DNA of 18,586 nt from Firmicutes bacterium UBA1535 (GTDB lineage Bacteria > Bacillota > Clostridia > Tissierellales > Sedimentibacteraceae). Numbering within the stretch: the first letter of the stretch is position 1; the number at the start of each line of letters is the position of its first letter. The stretch spans positions 1 to 18,586 of the forward strand of contig DCPV01000043.1 in assembly GCA_002323775.1 (NCBI GenBank), written 5' to 3'. Of this stretch, positions 1 to 7,453 are shown piece after piece. Below the pieces are notes generated by a model. The model did no database searches. It was not told the DNA's origin and was given only the letters and a program-made list of their open reading frames with translations. The position numbers were made by a program, and so were the translations under genes.

Positions 1-180
1 ATAACAAAAAAATACGCTCTCGGAATCGGAAACGTGAAACTCTAAAGCACATTTCAGCAAAAATCCTACGGTTTGAAAACTCGCTACGCTCAAACAGTTC
101 AAACCGCTTAACGGATTTTCTCTGAAATATGCTAAGAGTTTCATCGTTTCCTGCATATGTTCGCTTAATTTTTTTGTTAT
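1..180. repeat. Long imperfect palindromic element with 13-bp terminal inverted repeats
   Basis: The first 180 bases fold back on themselves. The outermost 13 bases (ATAACAAAAAAAT, 1-13) are exactly inverted at 168-180. Inside, GGAAACGTGAAACTCT (28-43) matches the reverse complement of the right arm with one extra base. The blocks ATTTCAG..AAAATCC match again, and GGTTTGAA/TTCAAACC closes a central loop near 70-105. No convincing ORF lies inside, and its composition is richer in CG-containing words than the flanks. This layout fits a non-autonomous palindromic repeat (MITE or REP-like). The left end coincides with the window edge, so the true boundary and any target duplication cannot be seen. 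Dispersal in the genome is inferred, not shown. Confidence 0.65.
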
Positions 181-270
181 ATTTCTTCCTTGGCATGTAA
201 ATCGCTATTTAAAGATTAGAATTAATTTATTAATTAATATAAATTTTAAAATTAAAGGAGAATTTTTAAA

Positions 271-609
271 TTGAATTGTATTTTTTGTAAAATAATAAAC
301 AAAGAAATACCTTCTAATGTGGTATTTGAAAATGACAAAATACTTGCTTTTCACGATATAGCACCACAAGCACCTGTACATGTTATTATAATTCCCAAAA
401 TTCATGTTTCATCAGCAAATGAAGTGAATGAGAATAACTCTAATTATATTAGTGAAATATTCATAGCGATACCTGAAATTGCCAAAAAACTTGGAATTGA
501 TGAATCAGGATATAGAATTATCAATAATTGCGGAAAAGATGGATGTCAGAGTGTGGGGCATATACATTTTCATTTGCTTGGTGGAAAAATGATGTCTGAA
601 AGCTTCTAA
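271..609 (+). CDS. HIT (histidine triad) family purine nucleoside phosphoramidase, HinT/PKCI type
   Basis: A 112-residue protein of the HinT branch of the HIT superfamily, whose members hydrolyse nucleoside phosphoramidates such as AMP-lysine and acyl-AMP mixed anhydrides in the cytoplasm. The catalytic triad HIHFHLLGG is at residues 97-105 (H97, H99, H101). The family words FCKIINKEIPS (5-15), AFHDIAPQAPVHV (26-38) and IPKIHV (41-46) are all present. C3 and C6 with H45 resemble the zinc site of many bacterial HIT proteins (inference). The length is normal. The start is TTG at 271, with AAAGGAG at 254-260 ten bases upstream; no in-frame ATG precedes the CxxC. A HIT gene immediately before rpsU-yqeY is the usual arrangement in Clostridia. 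Confidence 0.93.
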   Translation: MNCIFCKIINKEIPSNVVFENDKILAFHDIAPQAPVHVIIIPKIHVSSANEVNENNSNYISEIFIAIPEIAKKLGIDESGYRIINNCGKDGCQSVGHIHFHLLGGKMMSESF

Positions 610-735
610 TTTGTTAAAATGGGCTGATTTACAACGTCTACAAGGTTTAAATTAAATTTATAAACATTTTAAAATTTTGTATAATTTTGTAAAAAACTGT
701 TTAAAAATCCAAAGAAAAAATTGATTAAATTTATG

Positions 736-764
736 TTGCATTTGTTATTAGTATGGTATATAAT
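736..764 (+). promoter_or_regulatory. Sigma-A promoter of rpsU-yqeY
   Basis: TTGCAT (736-741) and a perfect TATAAT (759-764) are separated by 17 bp. The expected start near 771 gives a leader of about 65 bases before rpsU. The spacing and hexamers are near consensus, and no other promoter is needed for the two-gene unit, which ends at the terminator near 1481-1511. Confidence 0.8.
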
Positions 765-834
765 ATGATAGTGCTATTTTAAACTCGCTGTTGTTTAGGA
801 CATACAGTGGAAGAAACGAGGGGAGGGTAGCAAA

Positions 835-1017
835 ATGACAGAGGTTAAGGTAAGAGAGAACGAGTCGCTTGACAACGCTCTTAGAAGATTTAAGAGACAA
901 TGTGCACTTACAGGAGTAATGTCTGAAGTAAGAAAAAGAGAACATTACGAAAAGCCAAGCGTAAAGCGTAAGAAAAAAGCTGAAGCGGCAAGAAGAAAGA
1001 AGAAAAAAATAAAATAA
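835..1017 (+). CDS. rpsU: 30S ribosomal protein S21
   Basis: A 60-residue, highly basic protein matching bacterial S21 over its whole length. It has the N-terminal [17 protein letters not shown] (6-22), then a lysine/arginine-rich tail ([17 protein letters not shown], 44-60). S21 binds the 30S platform near the anti-SD helix of 16S rRNA and assists initiation. The start ATG lies 8 bases after AGGGGAGG (819-826), a strong SD. yqeY begins 19 bases after the stop, so the two genes are very likely co-transcribed from the promoter at 736-764. The neighbouring HIT gene and yqeY are standard company for rpsU in Firmicutes. Confidence 0.97.
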   Translation: MTEVKVRENESLDNALRRFKRQCALTGVMSEVRKREHYEKPSVKRKKKAEAARRKKKKIK

Positions 1018-1036
1018 GAGAATTTGAGGTGAAAAT

Positions 1037-1480
1037 ATGCCTTTGAAAGATATCTTGGCTGAAGATTTGAAAGAATCGATGAAGTTTAAGAATAAAGTCA
1101 AAAAAGATGTTGTAACTATGGTTAGAGCTGCTATTAAGCAACGTGAAGTTGATGAAAGAATTGAGCTTGATGATACTGATATTATAAACATTATTGCTAA
1201 ACAGATTAAACAGAAGAAAGACAGTATAGAGGATTTTCAAAAAGGCAAAAGACAAGATCTTGTTGATCTCGCAAATGATGAGATTAAAATTCTTTTAAGT
1301 TATTTACCGCCTCAACTATCTGAGGATGAGCTAGAGGAAATTGTAAAAGACGCTATAAATGAAACACAAGCTCAGACTAAAAAAGACCTTGGCAAGCTTA
1401 TGGCAGTTCTTATGCCAAAAGTAAAAGGTAAGGCTGATGGCAAGCAAGTAAATCAAATCGTAGCAAAATACTTACAGTAA
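1037..1480 (+). CDS. yqeY: GatB/YqeY domain protein
   Basis: A 147-residue helical protein of the YqeY family, which is homologous to the C-terminal tRNA-contacting domain of GatB (the amidotransferase subunit). The family words include LKEDLKESMKFKNK-like residues at 6-19, then KQREVDERIELDD (35-47) and the C-terminal DLGKLMAVLMPKVKGKADG (116-134), the conserved GKxMxxLxxKxxGKADG signature. Its cellular role is not firmly established; a tRNA-related function is inferred from the GatB relationship. Length is normal. SD GAGGTG is at 1026-1031. It is the last gene of the rpsU unit and is followed directly by a rho-independent terminator. Confidence 0.93.
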   Translation: MPLKDILAEDLKESMKFKNKVKKDVVTMVRAAIKQREVDERIELDDTDIINIIAKQIKQKKDSIEDFQKGKRQDLVDLANDEIKILLSYLPPQLSEDELEEIVKDAINETQAQTKKDLGKLMAVLMPKVKGKADGKQVNQIVAKYLQ

Positions 1481-1511
1481 CTAAAAACCCTGGATTCAGG
1501 GTTTTTTTAGT
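1481..1511 (+). terminator. Rho-independent terminator of rpsU-yqeY
   Basis: The stem ACCCTG (1487-1492) / CAGGGT (1497-1502) has a GATT loop, is extended by A:T pairs from the flanking A-run, and is followed by TTTTTTAG. It starts one base after the yqeY stop codon. Confidence 0.9.
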
Positions 1512-1570
1512 TTCATAGAAACTTATTTGACATTAATTTATATTAAAAAATGCAGGTTTGATGTTTTTTA

Positions 1571-1617
1571 AAATCATCTATTTTTATTTGATTAAATAAA
1601 TATAGATGATTTTTTAT
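1571..1617. terminator. Second A+T-rich hairpin with T-run between yqeY and yqfC
   Basis: AAATCATCTAT (1571-1581) is exactly inverted at 1602-1612. The inner arms TTTATTT (1583-1589) / AAATAAA (1594-1600) extend the stem, leaving a loop of about four bases. A T-run follows (to 1616), and another T-run precedes the left arm. It could back up the terminator at 1481-1511 and insulate the sporulation genes downstream. Confidence 0.6.
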
Positions 1618-1641
1618 TATCAAAAACATTTAAGGTACAAT
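1613..1641 (+). promoter_or_regulatory. Possible sigma-E-like promoter of yqfC-yqfD
   Basis: GGTACAAT (1634-1641) matches six of eight positions of the sigma-E -10 consensus CATACAAT. TTATTAT about 13-14 bp upstream is only a weak -35. Known biology (yqfC and yqfD belong to the sigma-E regulon in Bacillus subtilis) makes a mother-cell promoter here plausible, but the sequence match alone is weak. Confidence 0.3.
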
Positions 1642-1694
1642 ATCGTTCTAATAGTCTTATATTTTTCATATTTTTATATAAAGGATGTGGTAAT

Positions 1695-1967
1695 ATGGAT
1701 ATAAACAGAATACGTAGCAAATTAGCAGATGAGCTTGAAATGCCTGATAATGTTATGACTAATAATTTTGATATAAGAATTCAAGGAAATAGACGTGTAA
1801 TAATTGAAAATCATGTAGGTGTGCTTATATACGAGCATGATATAATTCACATAAAAACAAAAATACATAATGTAATAATTAAGGGAGATAAATTAAAAAT
1901 AGGAGAAATAACAGATTTTTATATAATTGTAAACGGCGTAATCAATGAAGTACAAATAAAAGAATAG
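1695..1967 (+). CDS. yqfC: Sporulation protein YqfC (YabP/YqfC family)
   Basis: A 90-residue protein of the YabP/YqfC family, made in the mother cell during sporulation in Bacillus. It is mostly short beta strands: an NRRVIIENHVGVLIYEHDII core (32-51), then IIIKGDKLKIGEITDF-like residues (59-73) as in the family, and no membrane segment. Length is normal (about 90-95). SD AAGGATG (1681-1687) precedes the ATG. yqfD starts 9 bases after the stop, the invariant pairing of the two genes in spore-forming Firmicutes. Its exact molecular role is unknown. Its presence argues for sporulation ability or recent descent from a spore former. Confidence 0.88.
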   Translation: MDINRIRSKLADELEMPDNVMTNNFDIRIQGNRRVIIENHVGVLIYEHDIIHIKTKIHNVIIKGDKLKIGEITDFYIIVNGVINEVQIKE

Positions 1968-1976
1968 GGGGACAAT

Positions 1977-3161
1977 ATGCTCAGTCAAAGGATAGACAAT
2001 TTTATAAAAAGCTATGTAATTGTAAATTTAAAGACAAAAAATTATGAAAAAACTCTTAATTTACTCAGAAGAAAAAATGTTGTTATGTGGGATATTAATA
2101 AGGTTCAAGATGGAATAAGCTTTAAAATATATAAAAAAGACTTAGAAAAAAACAAACAATTTTTTAATGATGCAAATATAAATCCTGTGAAAAAAGTTGG
2201 ACTAATGTTTAAATTAAATAAATTGTATATGAGGCTTGGATTTATCGCAGGTGCGGCATTAATTATTATATATATATTTATATTTTGCTCCTATACTTGG
2301 AATATAAGACTAATAGGAAATGAACAAATTTTAGAAACTGATATAGTTAAGTTCTTGAGTGACAATCATATTAAGACCCCAATTAAAATTGATAAGATAA
2401 ACAATAAACAAATTGAAGATTTGATTTATTCAAATTTTAAAAGTATTAAATTTGTAGAGGCTCATATTGATGGAATTAATTTAGTTTTACATATAAGAGA
2501 GAAAAAAGAATCTGATTATATAATAAGCGACACAAGTCCGAGCAGTATAATATCAAATAAACAGGCTGTAATATACAAAACAGTTGTAAAGCAAGGACAA
2601 TTATTAGTCAGAGAAGGCGATGTTGTAGGCAAAGGACAGCTTTTAGTTCAAGGTACAAAAAGAGATAAGGATAATACGGAAAAATTAGTGAACTCTGATG
2701 CAACCATTCTTGGGCACACATATTATAACCTAAGTTTTACAGAACCTAAAATTCATAATATAAAAAAAGAAACAGGAAAGACTAATAAAGTGTTTAAGTT
2801 AGTATTCAAAGATAAAAGTATAAAAATATTTGGAAATGAAAAAAAATATAAAAATTTTGATAGTGTAAGTAAAATCATTCATATTCCGATAATTACAGAT
2901 TTTTTTAAAATTTCATTTGAAAGTATAAAAAATTATGAAGTAGATATAATTGAGCAAGAAATCAGCAAGGAATATGCTGAAAATAAATTATTTATAAATT
3001 TATATGAAAAGTTAGTGAAAGTTTGTAACAAAAATGTTAAAATAGATAAAAAGGATATTGTCTTAGAGGAAACAGAGAATGAATTCATACTAAGAGCAAA
3101 GATTGAAGCGACAGAGGATATAGGAGAAAAGATAAAAATATACTCTTTTAAGGAGGATTAG
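1977..3161 (+). CDS. yqfD: Sporulation membrane protein YqfD
   Basis: A 394-residue YqfD family protein. An N-terminal soluble segment (1-80) is followed by one hydrophobic helix at about 87-106 (LGFIAGAALIIIYIFIFCSY). A long extracytoplasmic-type region then begins with WNIRLIGNEQI (108-118), which resembles the start of a POTRA/FtsQ-like domain (inference). The later GQLLVREGDVVGKGQLLVQG stretch (about 206-225) is a typical YqfD feature. Length matches the family (about 390-400). SD GGGGGAC lies just before the ATG. The stop TAG abuts the GTG of phoH with no gap, so the genes are translationally close. The family is sigma-E dependent in Bacillus; the mechanism is unknown. Confidence 0.88.
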   Translation: MLSQRIDNFIKSYVIVNLKTKNYEKTLNLLRRKNVVMWDINKVQDGISFKIYKKDLEKNKQFFNDANINPVKKVGLMFKLNKLYMRLGFIAGAALIIIYIFIFCSYTWNIRLIGNEQILETDIVKFLSDNHIKTPIKIDKINNKQIEDLIYSNFKSIKFVEAHIDGINLVLHIREKKESDYIISDTSPSSIISNKQAVIYKTVVKQGQLLVREGDVVGKGQLLVQGTKRDKDNTEKLVNSDATILGHTYYNLSFTEPKIHNIKKETGKTNKVFKLVFKDKSIKIFGNEKKYKNFDSVSKIIHIPIITDFFKISFESIKNYEVDIIEQEISKEYAENKLFINLYEKLVKVCNKNVKIDKKDIVLEETENEFILRAKIEATEDIGEKIKIYSFKED

Positions 3162-4181
3162 GTGGAATACGAACAAACATTGTTGATTGAGCAGCAAGAA
3201 ATTTTAAGTAAATTACTGGGAGTGCATGACAGGAACTTAAAGCTTATTAAAACTAACTTTGATGTTAATATTTTATTAAGAGATAATGAAATAAAAATCA
3301 TGGGAGAGCAAACGACTGTCGACGCAGTAAGTAATATTATTAATAATATTATAAATGAAATAAAAATTGAAAATGATATAAGCGAGCAAAAGGTATCTTA
3401 TTATATTGATATGGAAAAAAATAACACTAATTTGGACTATAGCTCGCTTTTAAAGGATGTAATAGTTACAACCGCTTCAGGAAGAAACATAAAAGCGAAA
3501 ACTGTAGGACAAAGAAGATATATAGATTTAATAAATGAAAAGGATATAACCTTTGGAGTAGGTCCTGCTGGTACTGGTAAAACCTACCTTGCAGTAGCTC
3601 AGGCAGTAAATGCTTTGAGAAGGAAAGAAGTTGAACGCATTATCTTAACAAGACCAGCTGTTGAAGCAGGAGAAAAGCTGGGATTTTTACCCGGAGATTT
3701 GCAGGATAAGGTTGATCCATATCTTAGACCACTGTATGATGCCTTATTTGATATATTCGGAGTTGATAACTTCTTGAAGAATGTTGAAAAACAAATTATT
3801 GAAATAGCTCCATTAGCTTATATGAGAGGAAGAACTTTGGATTCTTCATTCATCATACTTGATGAGGCTCAAAATACAACCAATGAACAGATGAAGATGT
3901 TTTTAACAAGGCTTGGACACGGCTCAAAGGCTGTTATCACTGGAGATATCACCCAGATTGATTTGCCAGATGGAAAAAAATCCGGACTGCGTTCCGTTAT
4001 AAACATACTTAAAGATGTGGAAGGAATAGGCTTTATGTTTTTTGAAAAACGTGATATAGTAAGACATAAATTAGTTCAAGATATCATTAAAGCATATGAA
4101 GATTACGAAGAAACAAAGAATTTGAGTGGGACACATGAAGGATTTAGAAAATCTAAAAAAATAGAAGAAGCAGAAATATAA
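3162..4181 (+). CDS. phoH: PhoH-like ATPase (YbeZ family)
   Basis: A 339-residue cytoplasmic P-loop ATPase of the PhoH/YbeZ family. An N-terminal KH-like RNA-binding region (about 15-75) is followed by the ATPase core. That core has Walker A GPAGTGKT (134-141), TRPAVEAGEKLGFLPGDL (163-180) and Walker B FIILDEAQN (230-238), then TGDITQIDLP (260-269). In bacteria where it was studied, PhoH/YbeZ partners with YbeY in rRNA and mRNA processing, and here ybeY is the very next gene. The start GTG at 3162 directly follows the yqfD stop, with AAGGAGG (3150-3156) inside the end of yqfD. Length is normal. The HD-domain phosphodiesterase gene pgpH, commonly between phoH and ybeY, is missing. Confidence 0.95.
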   Translation: MEYEQTLLIEQQEILSKLLGVHDRNLKLIKTNFDVNILLRDNEIKIMGEQTTVDAVSNIINNIINEIKIENDISEQKVSYYIDMEKNNTNLDYSSLLKDVIVTTASGRNIKAKTVGQRRYIDLINEKDITFGVGPAGTGKTYLAVAQAVNALRRKEVERIILTRPAVEAGEKLGFLPGDLQDKVDPYLRPLYDALFDIFGVDNFLKNVEKQIIEIAPLAYMRGRTLDSSFIILDEAQNTTNEQMKMFLTRLGHGSKAVITGDITQIDLPDGKKSGLRSVINILKDVEGIGFMFFEKRDIVRHKLVQDIIKAYEDYEETKNLSGTHEGFRKSKKIEEAEI

Positions 4182-4210
4182 TTTTAAAATTCAATTAAAT
4201 GGAGAAATTT

Positions 4211-4678
4211 ATGGAAGTAGACATACTATACGATGATAGACAGGATAAAATACAGATAAGTGATGAAAACATTGAAGATATTAAAAAAACTGTTATAGCT
4301 TGCTTAGAAACAGAGGAATTAGATGGAAATTTTGAAGTAAGTGTATCCTTTGTAACTAACGAAGAAATTAGGGAATTAAATAGACAATATAGAAACGTTG
4401 ACAGTGAAACTGATGTTTTATCATTTCCCTTAGATGATGAAGATGGTGAGATTTCAATGGACGGAGAAGTCATGTTGCTTGGGGATATTGTCTTGTCAAC
4501 AGAAAAAATTATCGAACAAGCTAAGGATTACGGACACAGCTTGGAAAGAGAGATGTTATATTTAGTAGCGCATAGCACGCTTCATCTATTAGGCTATGAC
4601 CATATGGATGATGATGAAAAATCAGAAATGAGACAAAGAGAAAAGGAAATAATGAAGAAACTTTCAATTTTTAAATAG
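4211..4678 (+). CDS. ybeY: Endoribonuclease YbeY, rRNA maturation factor
   Basis: A single-strand-specific metallo-endoribonuclease involved in 16S rRNA 3' maturation and ribosome quality control. The zinc site HSTLHLLGYDH lies at residues 121-131 (H121, H125, H131 counted from this start), preceded by the conserved TDVLSFP. I start at ATG 4211 (155 aa) because GGAG (4201-4204) is well placed for it. The in-frame ATG at 4199 overlaps that SD and has none of its own; using it would add MEKF. The length matches the family. It lies 29 bases behind phoH, its usual partner, with no promoter seen between them. It is followed by a 110-bp gap that may carry a new promoter. Confidence 0.94.
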   Translation: MEVDILYDDRQDKIQISDENIEDIKKTVIACLETEELDGNFEVSVSFVTNEEIRELNRQYRNVDSETDVLSFPLDDEDGEISMDGEVMLLGDIVLSTEKIIEQAKDYGHSLEREMLYLVAHSTLHLLGYDHMDDDEKSEMRQREKEIMKKLSIFK

Positions 4679-4721
4679 TTTTATTATAATTTAATTTCTT
4701 ATTTACAATAACACGATTCAT

Positions 4722-4751
4722 TTGTCTTTAATAAAGCTAGGAAATTATATA
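4722..4751 (+). promoter_or_regulatory. Possible promoter of the DUF3048 lipoprotein gene
   Basis: TTGTCT (4722-4727) is followed 17-18 bp later by TTATAT/TATATA (4745-4751). The match is moderate and the region is very A+T-rich, so chance is a real possibility. It is placed sensibly, about 40 bases before the start codon of the lipoprotein gene. Confidence 0.35.
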
Positions 4752-4789
4752 TTCTAAGTTATAAAAACAATTATACATGGGGGATTAAT

Positions 4790-5875
4790 ATGAACAAAAG
4801 GATTATCAGATTAATCATAATATCTGTTACGTTTATAGTGTCATTTATGACACTCACATCTTGCAGCAAGAAAAACGAAAAGGTTGAAGATATAATCAAG
4901 ATTGATGACAAGGTAACAGTAGTTGATGACAAAGAACCAGACAAAGAAGAAGATTCTGAAATTGTAGAAAATGATGATTTGAATAAAGCTAAATCAAAGC
5001 TTGATGGTTTAAAATATAATGAAGAATTGCTAAACAACAGACCTATAGTTGTTGTCATAGATAATCACCCAAAAGCAAGGTGGCAAGCAGGTATCAGCGA
5101 GGCTGAAATAGTCTATGAGGTAGAGGCAGAAGCACCATTTACTAGATACTTGGCCGTTTTTCAAACAAAAGAGCCTGAACGCATCGGGCCTGTGAGAAGC
5201 GCCCGTCCTTATATGATTTATTTAGCATTAAACCATAATAGCATATTTGCTCATGTTGGAGGAAGTGACGACGCCTTTATCAAATTAAAAGCTCTGTCAA
5301 TCGCAGACATTGATGGCCTATATACTTCAAATATGTGGAGATATAACCAAACTAAAAAATATGCTCCTCATAATCTTTATACAGACATAAAAAATCTTAG
5401 AGAATTTGCTGATGCTAAAGGATATAAGAAGGATGTAGAGTATAATGGATTTAACTTTAATGATGAGGATTCAGAATTAAAATCAGAAAATCTTGCTGAG
5501 AATATAAAAATTACATATAATAAAAGCAATACTACTGAATATAAATACGATAAGGAAACAAAGCTTTATACAAGGTATAAGGATGGAGAAAAGCACTTAG
5601 ATGAAAATAATAATGTTGTAATTACTGCTAAAAATATCATTATTTATACAGTTGATAAAAAGACCTTAGACAATGAAGGCAGGCTACAGCTAGGAGTAAT
5701 AGGAAAAGGGACTGGAAAGTATATAACAAATGGAAAGTCGATTGACATAACGTGGAGTAAAGAATCTGAAAAATCTTCAACTGTTTTTAAAGTTGGAGAT
5801 GAGGAATTAAAATTAAATCCAGGAAATACATGGATTCAAATAATAAACAAAAATACAGATGTGACTGGAGAATAG
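4790..5875 (+). CDS. DUF3048 family lipoprotein (YerB-like)
   Basis: A 361-residue predicted lipoprotein. It has a basic N-terminus, a hydrophobic core (about 5-21) and a lipobox LTSC with C25 as the lipidated residue. An acidic linker (about 35-70) is followed by two parts of DUF3048. The N-terminal part has RPIVVVIDNHPKARWQAGIS, EAEIVYEVEAEAPFTRYLAVF and the GPVRSARPY motif. The C-terminal part ends near GNTWIQIIN. Bacillus YerB belongs to this family; its function is not established. A surface location anchored to the membrane is inferred from the lipobox. The SD (GGGGG, 4779-4783) is weak. The gene occupies the place usually taken by dgkA between ybeY and cdd, so it is an insertion or replacement relative to the common gene order. 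Confidence 0.88.
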   Translation: MNKRIIRLIIISVTFIVSFMTLTSCSKKNEKVEDIIKIDDKVTVVDDKEPDKEEDSEIVENDDLNKAKSKLDGLKYNEELLNNRPIVVVIDNHPKARWQAGISEAEIVYEVEAEAPFTRYLAVFQTKEPERIGPVRSARPYMIYLALNHNSIFAHVGGSDDAFIKLKALSIADIDGLYTSNMWRYNQTKKYAPHNLYTDIKNLREFADAKGYKKDVEYNGFNFNDEDSELKSENLAENIKITYNKSNTTEYKYDKETKLYTRYKDGEKHLDENNNVVITAKNIIIYTVDKKTLDNEGRLQLGVIGKGTGKYITNGKSIDITWSKESEKSSTVFKVGDEELKLNPGNTWIQIINKNTDVTGE

Positions 5876-5963
5876 TAATCTGCCAGTGAGATAATAATTT
5901 ATCTTAGTGTGTATATAGAATAAATTCTCTGGTAAATTAAAATTTTAGAAAGGAAAAACGATT

Positions 5964-6353
5964 ATGAACAATAAAGAATTAATTAAATATGCTTTAGAAG
6001 CAAGAGAGAAGTCATACAGTCCATATTCGCAATTTAAAGTAGGAGCAGCGATTTTAACAAAATCTGGAGAAGTTATCACAGGCTGTAACATTGAATCTGC
6101 ATCATATACACCAACAATCTGTGCAGAGCGAACTGCACTTGCAAAATGCGTATCTGAAGGTCATACTGACATAGAAAAGATTGCAGTTGTTGGAAGCTTA
6201 GAAAAAATATCATATCCTTGTGGAGTATGCAGACAATTTCTAAGAGAATTTGGAAAAGATATGTTGATAATATGCGCAACAAGCGAAGATAATTATACAG
6301 AATACAAACTTAGCGAATTATTGCCAAATAGCTTTGGGCCTGAGGATTTATAA
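5964..6353 (+). CDS. cdd: Cytidine deaminase
   Basis: A 129-residue homotetramer-type cytidine deaminase, which converts cytidine and deoxycytidine to uridine and deoxyuridine in pyrimidine salvage. The zinc site is clear: C53-A54-E55 (CAERTAL, E55 being the proton shuttle) and P85-C86-x2-C89 (PCGVC). The substrate loops SYSPYSQFKVGAA (17-29) and GCNIESASYTPTICAER (40-56) are intact. SD AAAGGAA (5950-5956) precedes the ATG. A cdd gene immediately upstream of era is standard in Firmicutes. About 185 bp separate it from era, so era may have its own signals. Confidence 0.96.
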   Translation: MNNKELIKYALEAREKSYSPYSQFKVGAAILTKSGEVITGCNIESASYTPTICAERTALAKCVSEGHTDIEKIAVVGSLEKISYPCGVCRQFLREFGKDMLIICATSEDNYTEYKLSELLPNSFGPEDL

Positions 6354-6473
6354 ACAGGTAAATAATACAGATAATAAAAATTTTAATAAAATTACAAAAA
6401 ATCCAAATAAATTTATATGTTAAACTTATAATTATATATAAATTAGTATGGTTATGAAAAAATAAAAAAATAA

Positions 6474-6538
6474 AAGGAAAGGTTAAAGAGCGAAGCTTAC
6501 TTCACTCATGTGAAGTGTATTTCACTCAATAAAAAATA
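6474..6538 (+). promoter_or_regulatory. Structured, SD-displaced leader of era
   Basis: The era ATG has no SD nearby. The strong SD-like AAAGGAAAGG is at 6474-6483, 55 bases upstream. Between them lies a hairpin ACTTCAC (6499-6505) / GTGAAGT (6510-6516) with a TCAT loop. The GTGAA arm can alternatively pair with a second TTCAC (6521-6525). A nine-codon frame, GTG (6510) to TAA (6537-6539), ends overlapping the era start as TAATG. How translation starts is inference; the structure itself is directly visible. Confidence 0.5.
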
Positions 6539-7435
6539 ATGTTTAAATCAGGATTTGTTACAATAGTAGGCAGACCAAATGTTGGAAAGTCTACACTTAT
6601 GAATAATATGATAGGAGAGAAAATATCCATCATATCAGATAAACCACAGACAACAAGAAATAAAATTCAGACTGTTTACACTGATGAACAGGCTCAGATA
6701 GTGTTTTTAGATACACCGGGTATTCATAAACCTAAGAACAACCTTGGTCAATTTATGAATAACGAAGTAAATGATGCCTTAGATGCAGTAGATGTAATTA
6801 TAATGATAACAGATGAATGCAGCAAAATTGGACCAGGGGATGAATTTATCCTTGAAAAAATAAAGGGAGCAAAGGCTAAAAAAATACTTGCTATCAATAA
6901 AATTGACAAGCATCCAAAAGAAAATATGTTAGAGATGAGCAGACAGTTTGAAGAATATAATATATTTGATGAAATACTTCTTATTTCTGCTATGACTGAT
7001 GTTGGAGTTAAAGGCTTAGTAGAAAAAATTAAAGAATATTTAAGTGAAGGTCCTATGTATTATCCAGAAGATTATCTTACAGACAGACCTGAGAAGTTTA
7101 TAGTTGCAGAGATTATAAGAGAAAAAGCGTTGATGTATCTGCAAGATGAAGTTCCTCATGGTATAGCTGTTGAAGTTGAGAAGATGAAAGAAAGAAAAGA
7201 TAAAAACTTAACTGATATAAGAGCTGTCATACTATGCGAGAAGAAATCTCATAAGAGCATAATTATAGGTGAAAACGGAAGAAAAATCAAAGGGATAGGT
7301 ATGAGTGCCAGAAAAGATATAGAAAATCTTTTAGCAACTCAAGTTTTCTTGGAGTTGTGGGTAAAAGTATCACCGGACTGGCGAGATAACAGCAATATGC
7401 TTAAAGAGCTTGGATACGACAGAAAGAAGATGTAA
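6539..7435 (+). CDS. era: GTPase Era, 16S rRNA-binding ribosome assembly factor
   Basis: A 298-residue GTPase with a C-terminal KH domain that binds the 3' end of 16S rRNA and assists 30S maturation. G1 GRPNVGKS (11-18), switch I TTR (38-40), G3 DTPG (58-61), G4 NKID (120-123) and G5 SAM (150-152) are all intact. The KH domain contains GENGRKIKGIG (244-254) and ends WVKVSPDWR (274-282), typical of Era. The length is standard. The start must be ATG 6539: an in-frame TAA lies at 6530-6532 and the G1 motif begins at residue 11. No SD is adjacent, which is unusual among its neighbours. recO follows 72 bases downstream, the usual era-recO order. Confidence 0.96.
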   Translation: MFKSGFVTIVGRPNVGKSTLMNNMIGEKISIISDKPQTTRNKIQTVYTDEQAQIVFLDTPGIHKPKNNLGQFMNNEVNDALDAVDVIIMITDECSKIGPGDEFILEKIKGAKAKKILAINKIDKHPKENMLEMSRQFEEYNIFDEILLISAMTDVGVKGLVEKIKEYLSEGPMYYPEDYLTDRPEKFIVAEIIREKALMYLQDEVPHGIAVEVEKMKERKDKNLTDIRAVILCEKKSHKSIIIGENGRKIKGIGMSARKDIENLLATQVFLELWVKVSPDWRDNSNMLKELGYDRKKM

Positions 7436-7453
7436 TAATATAGAATAGCAGTG

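Noticed and set aside
748..1255. Reverse-strand open frames opposite rpsU-yqeY
   Set aside because: They are antisense shadows of well-recognised genes, lack SD sequences and encode phenylalanine/leucine/serine-rich proteins typical of reversed A+T-rich coding DNA.
4199..4210. YbeY starting at ATG 4199
   Set aside because: No SD precedes it, while GGAG inside this stretch fits ATG 4211. The difference is four residues, so this is not certain.
6427..6432. TATAAT before era as a promoter
   Set aside because: No acceptable -35 hexamer is found 16-18 bp upstream, and such words are common by chance in this A+T-rich spacer.
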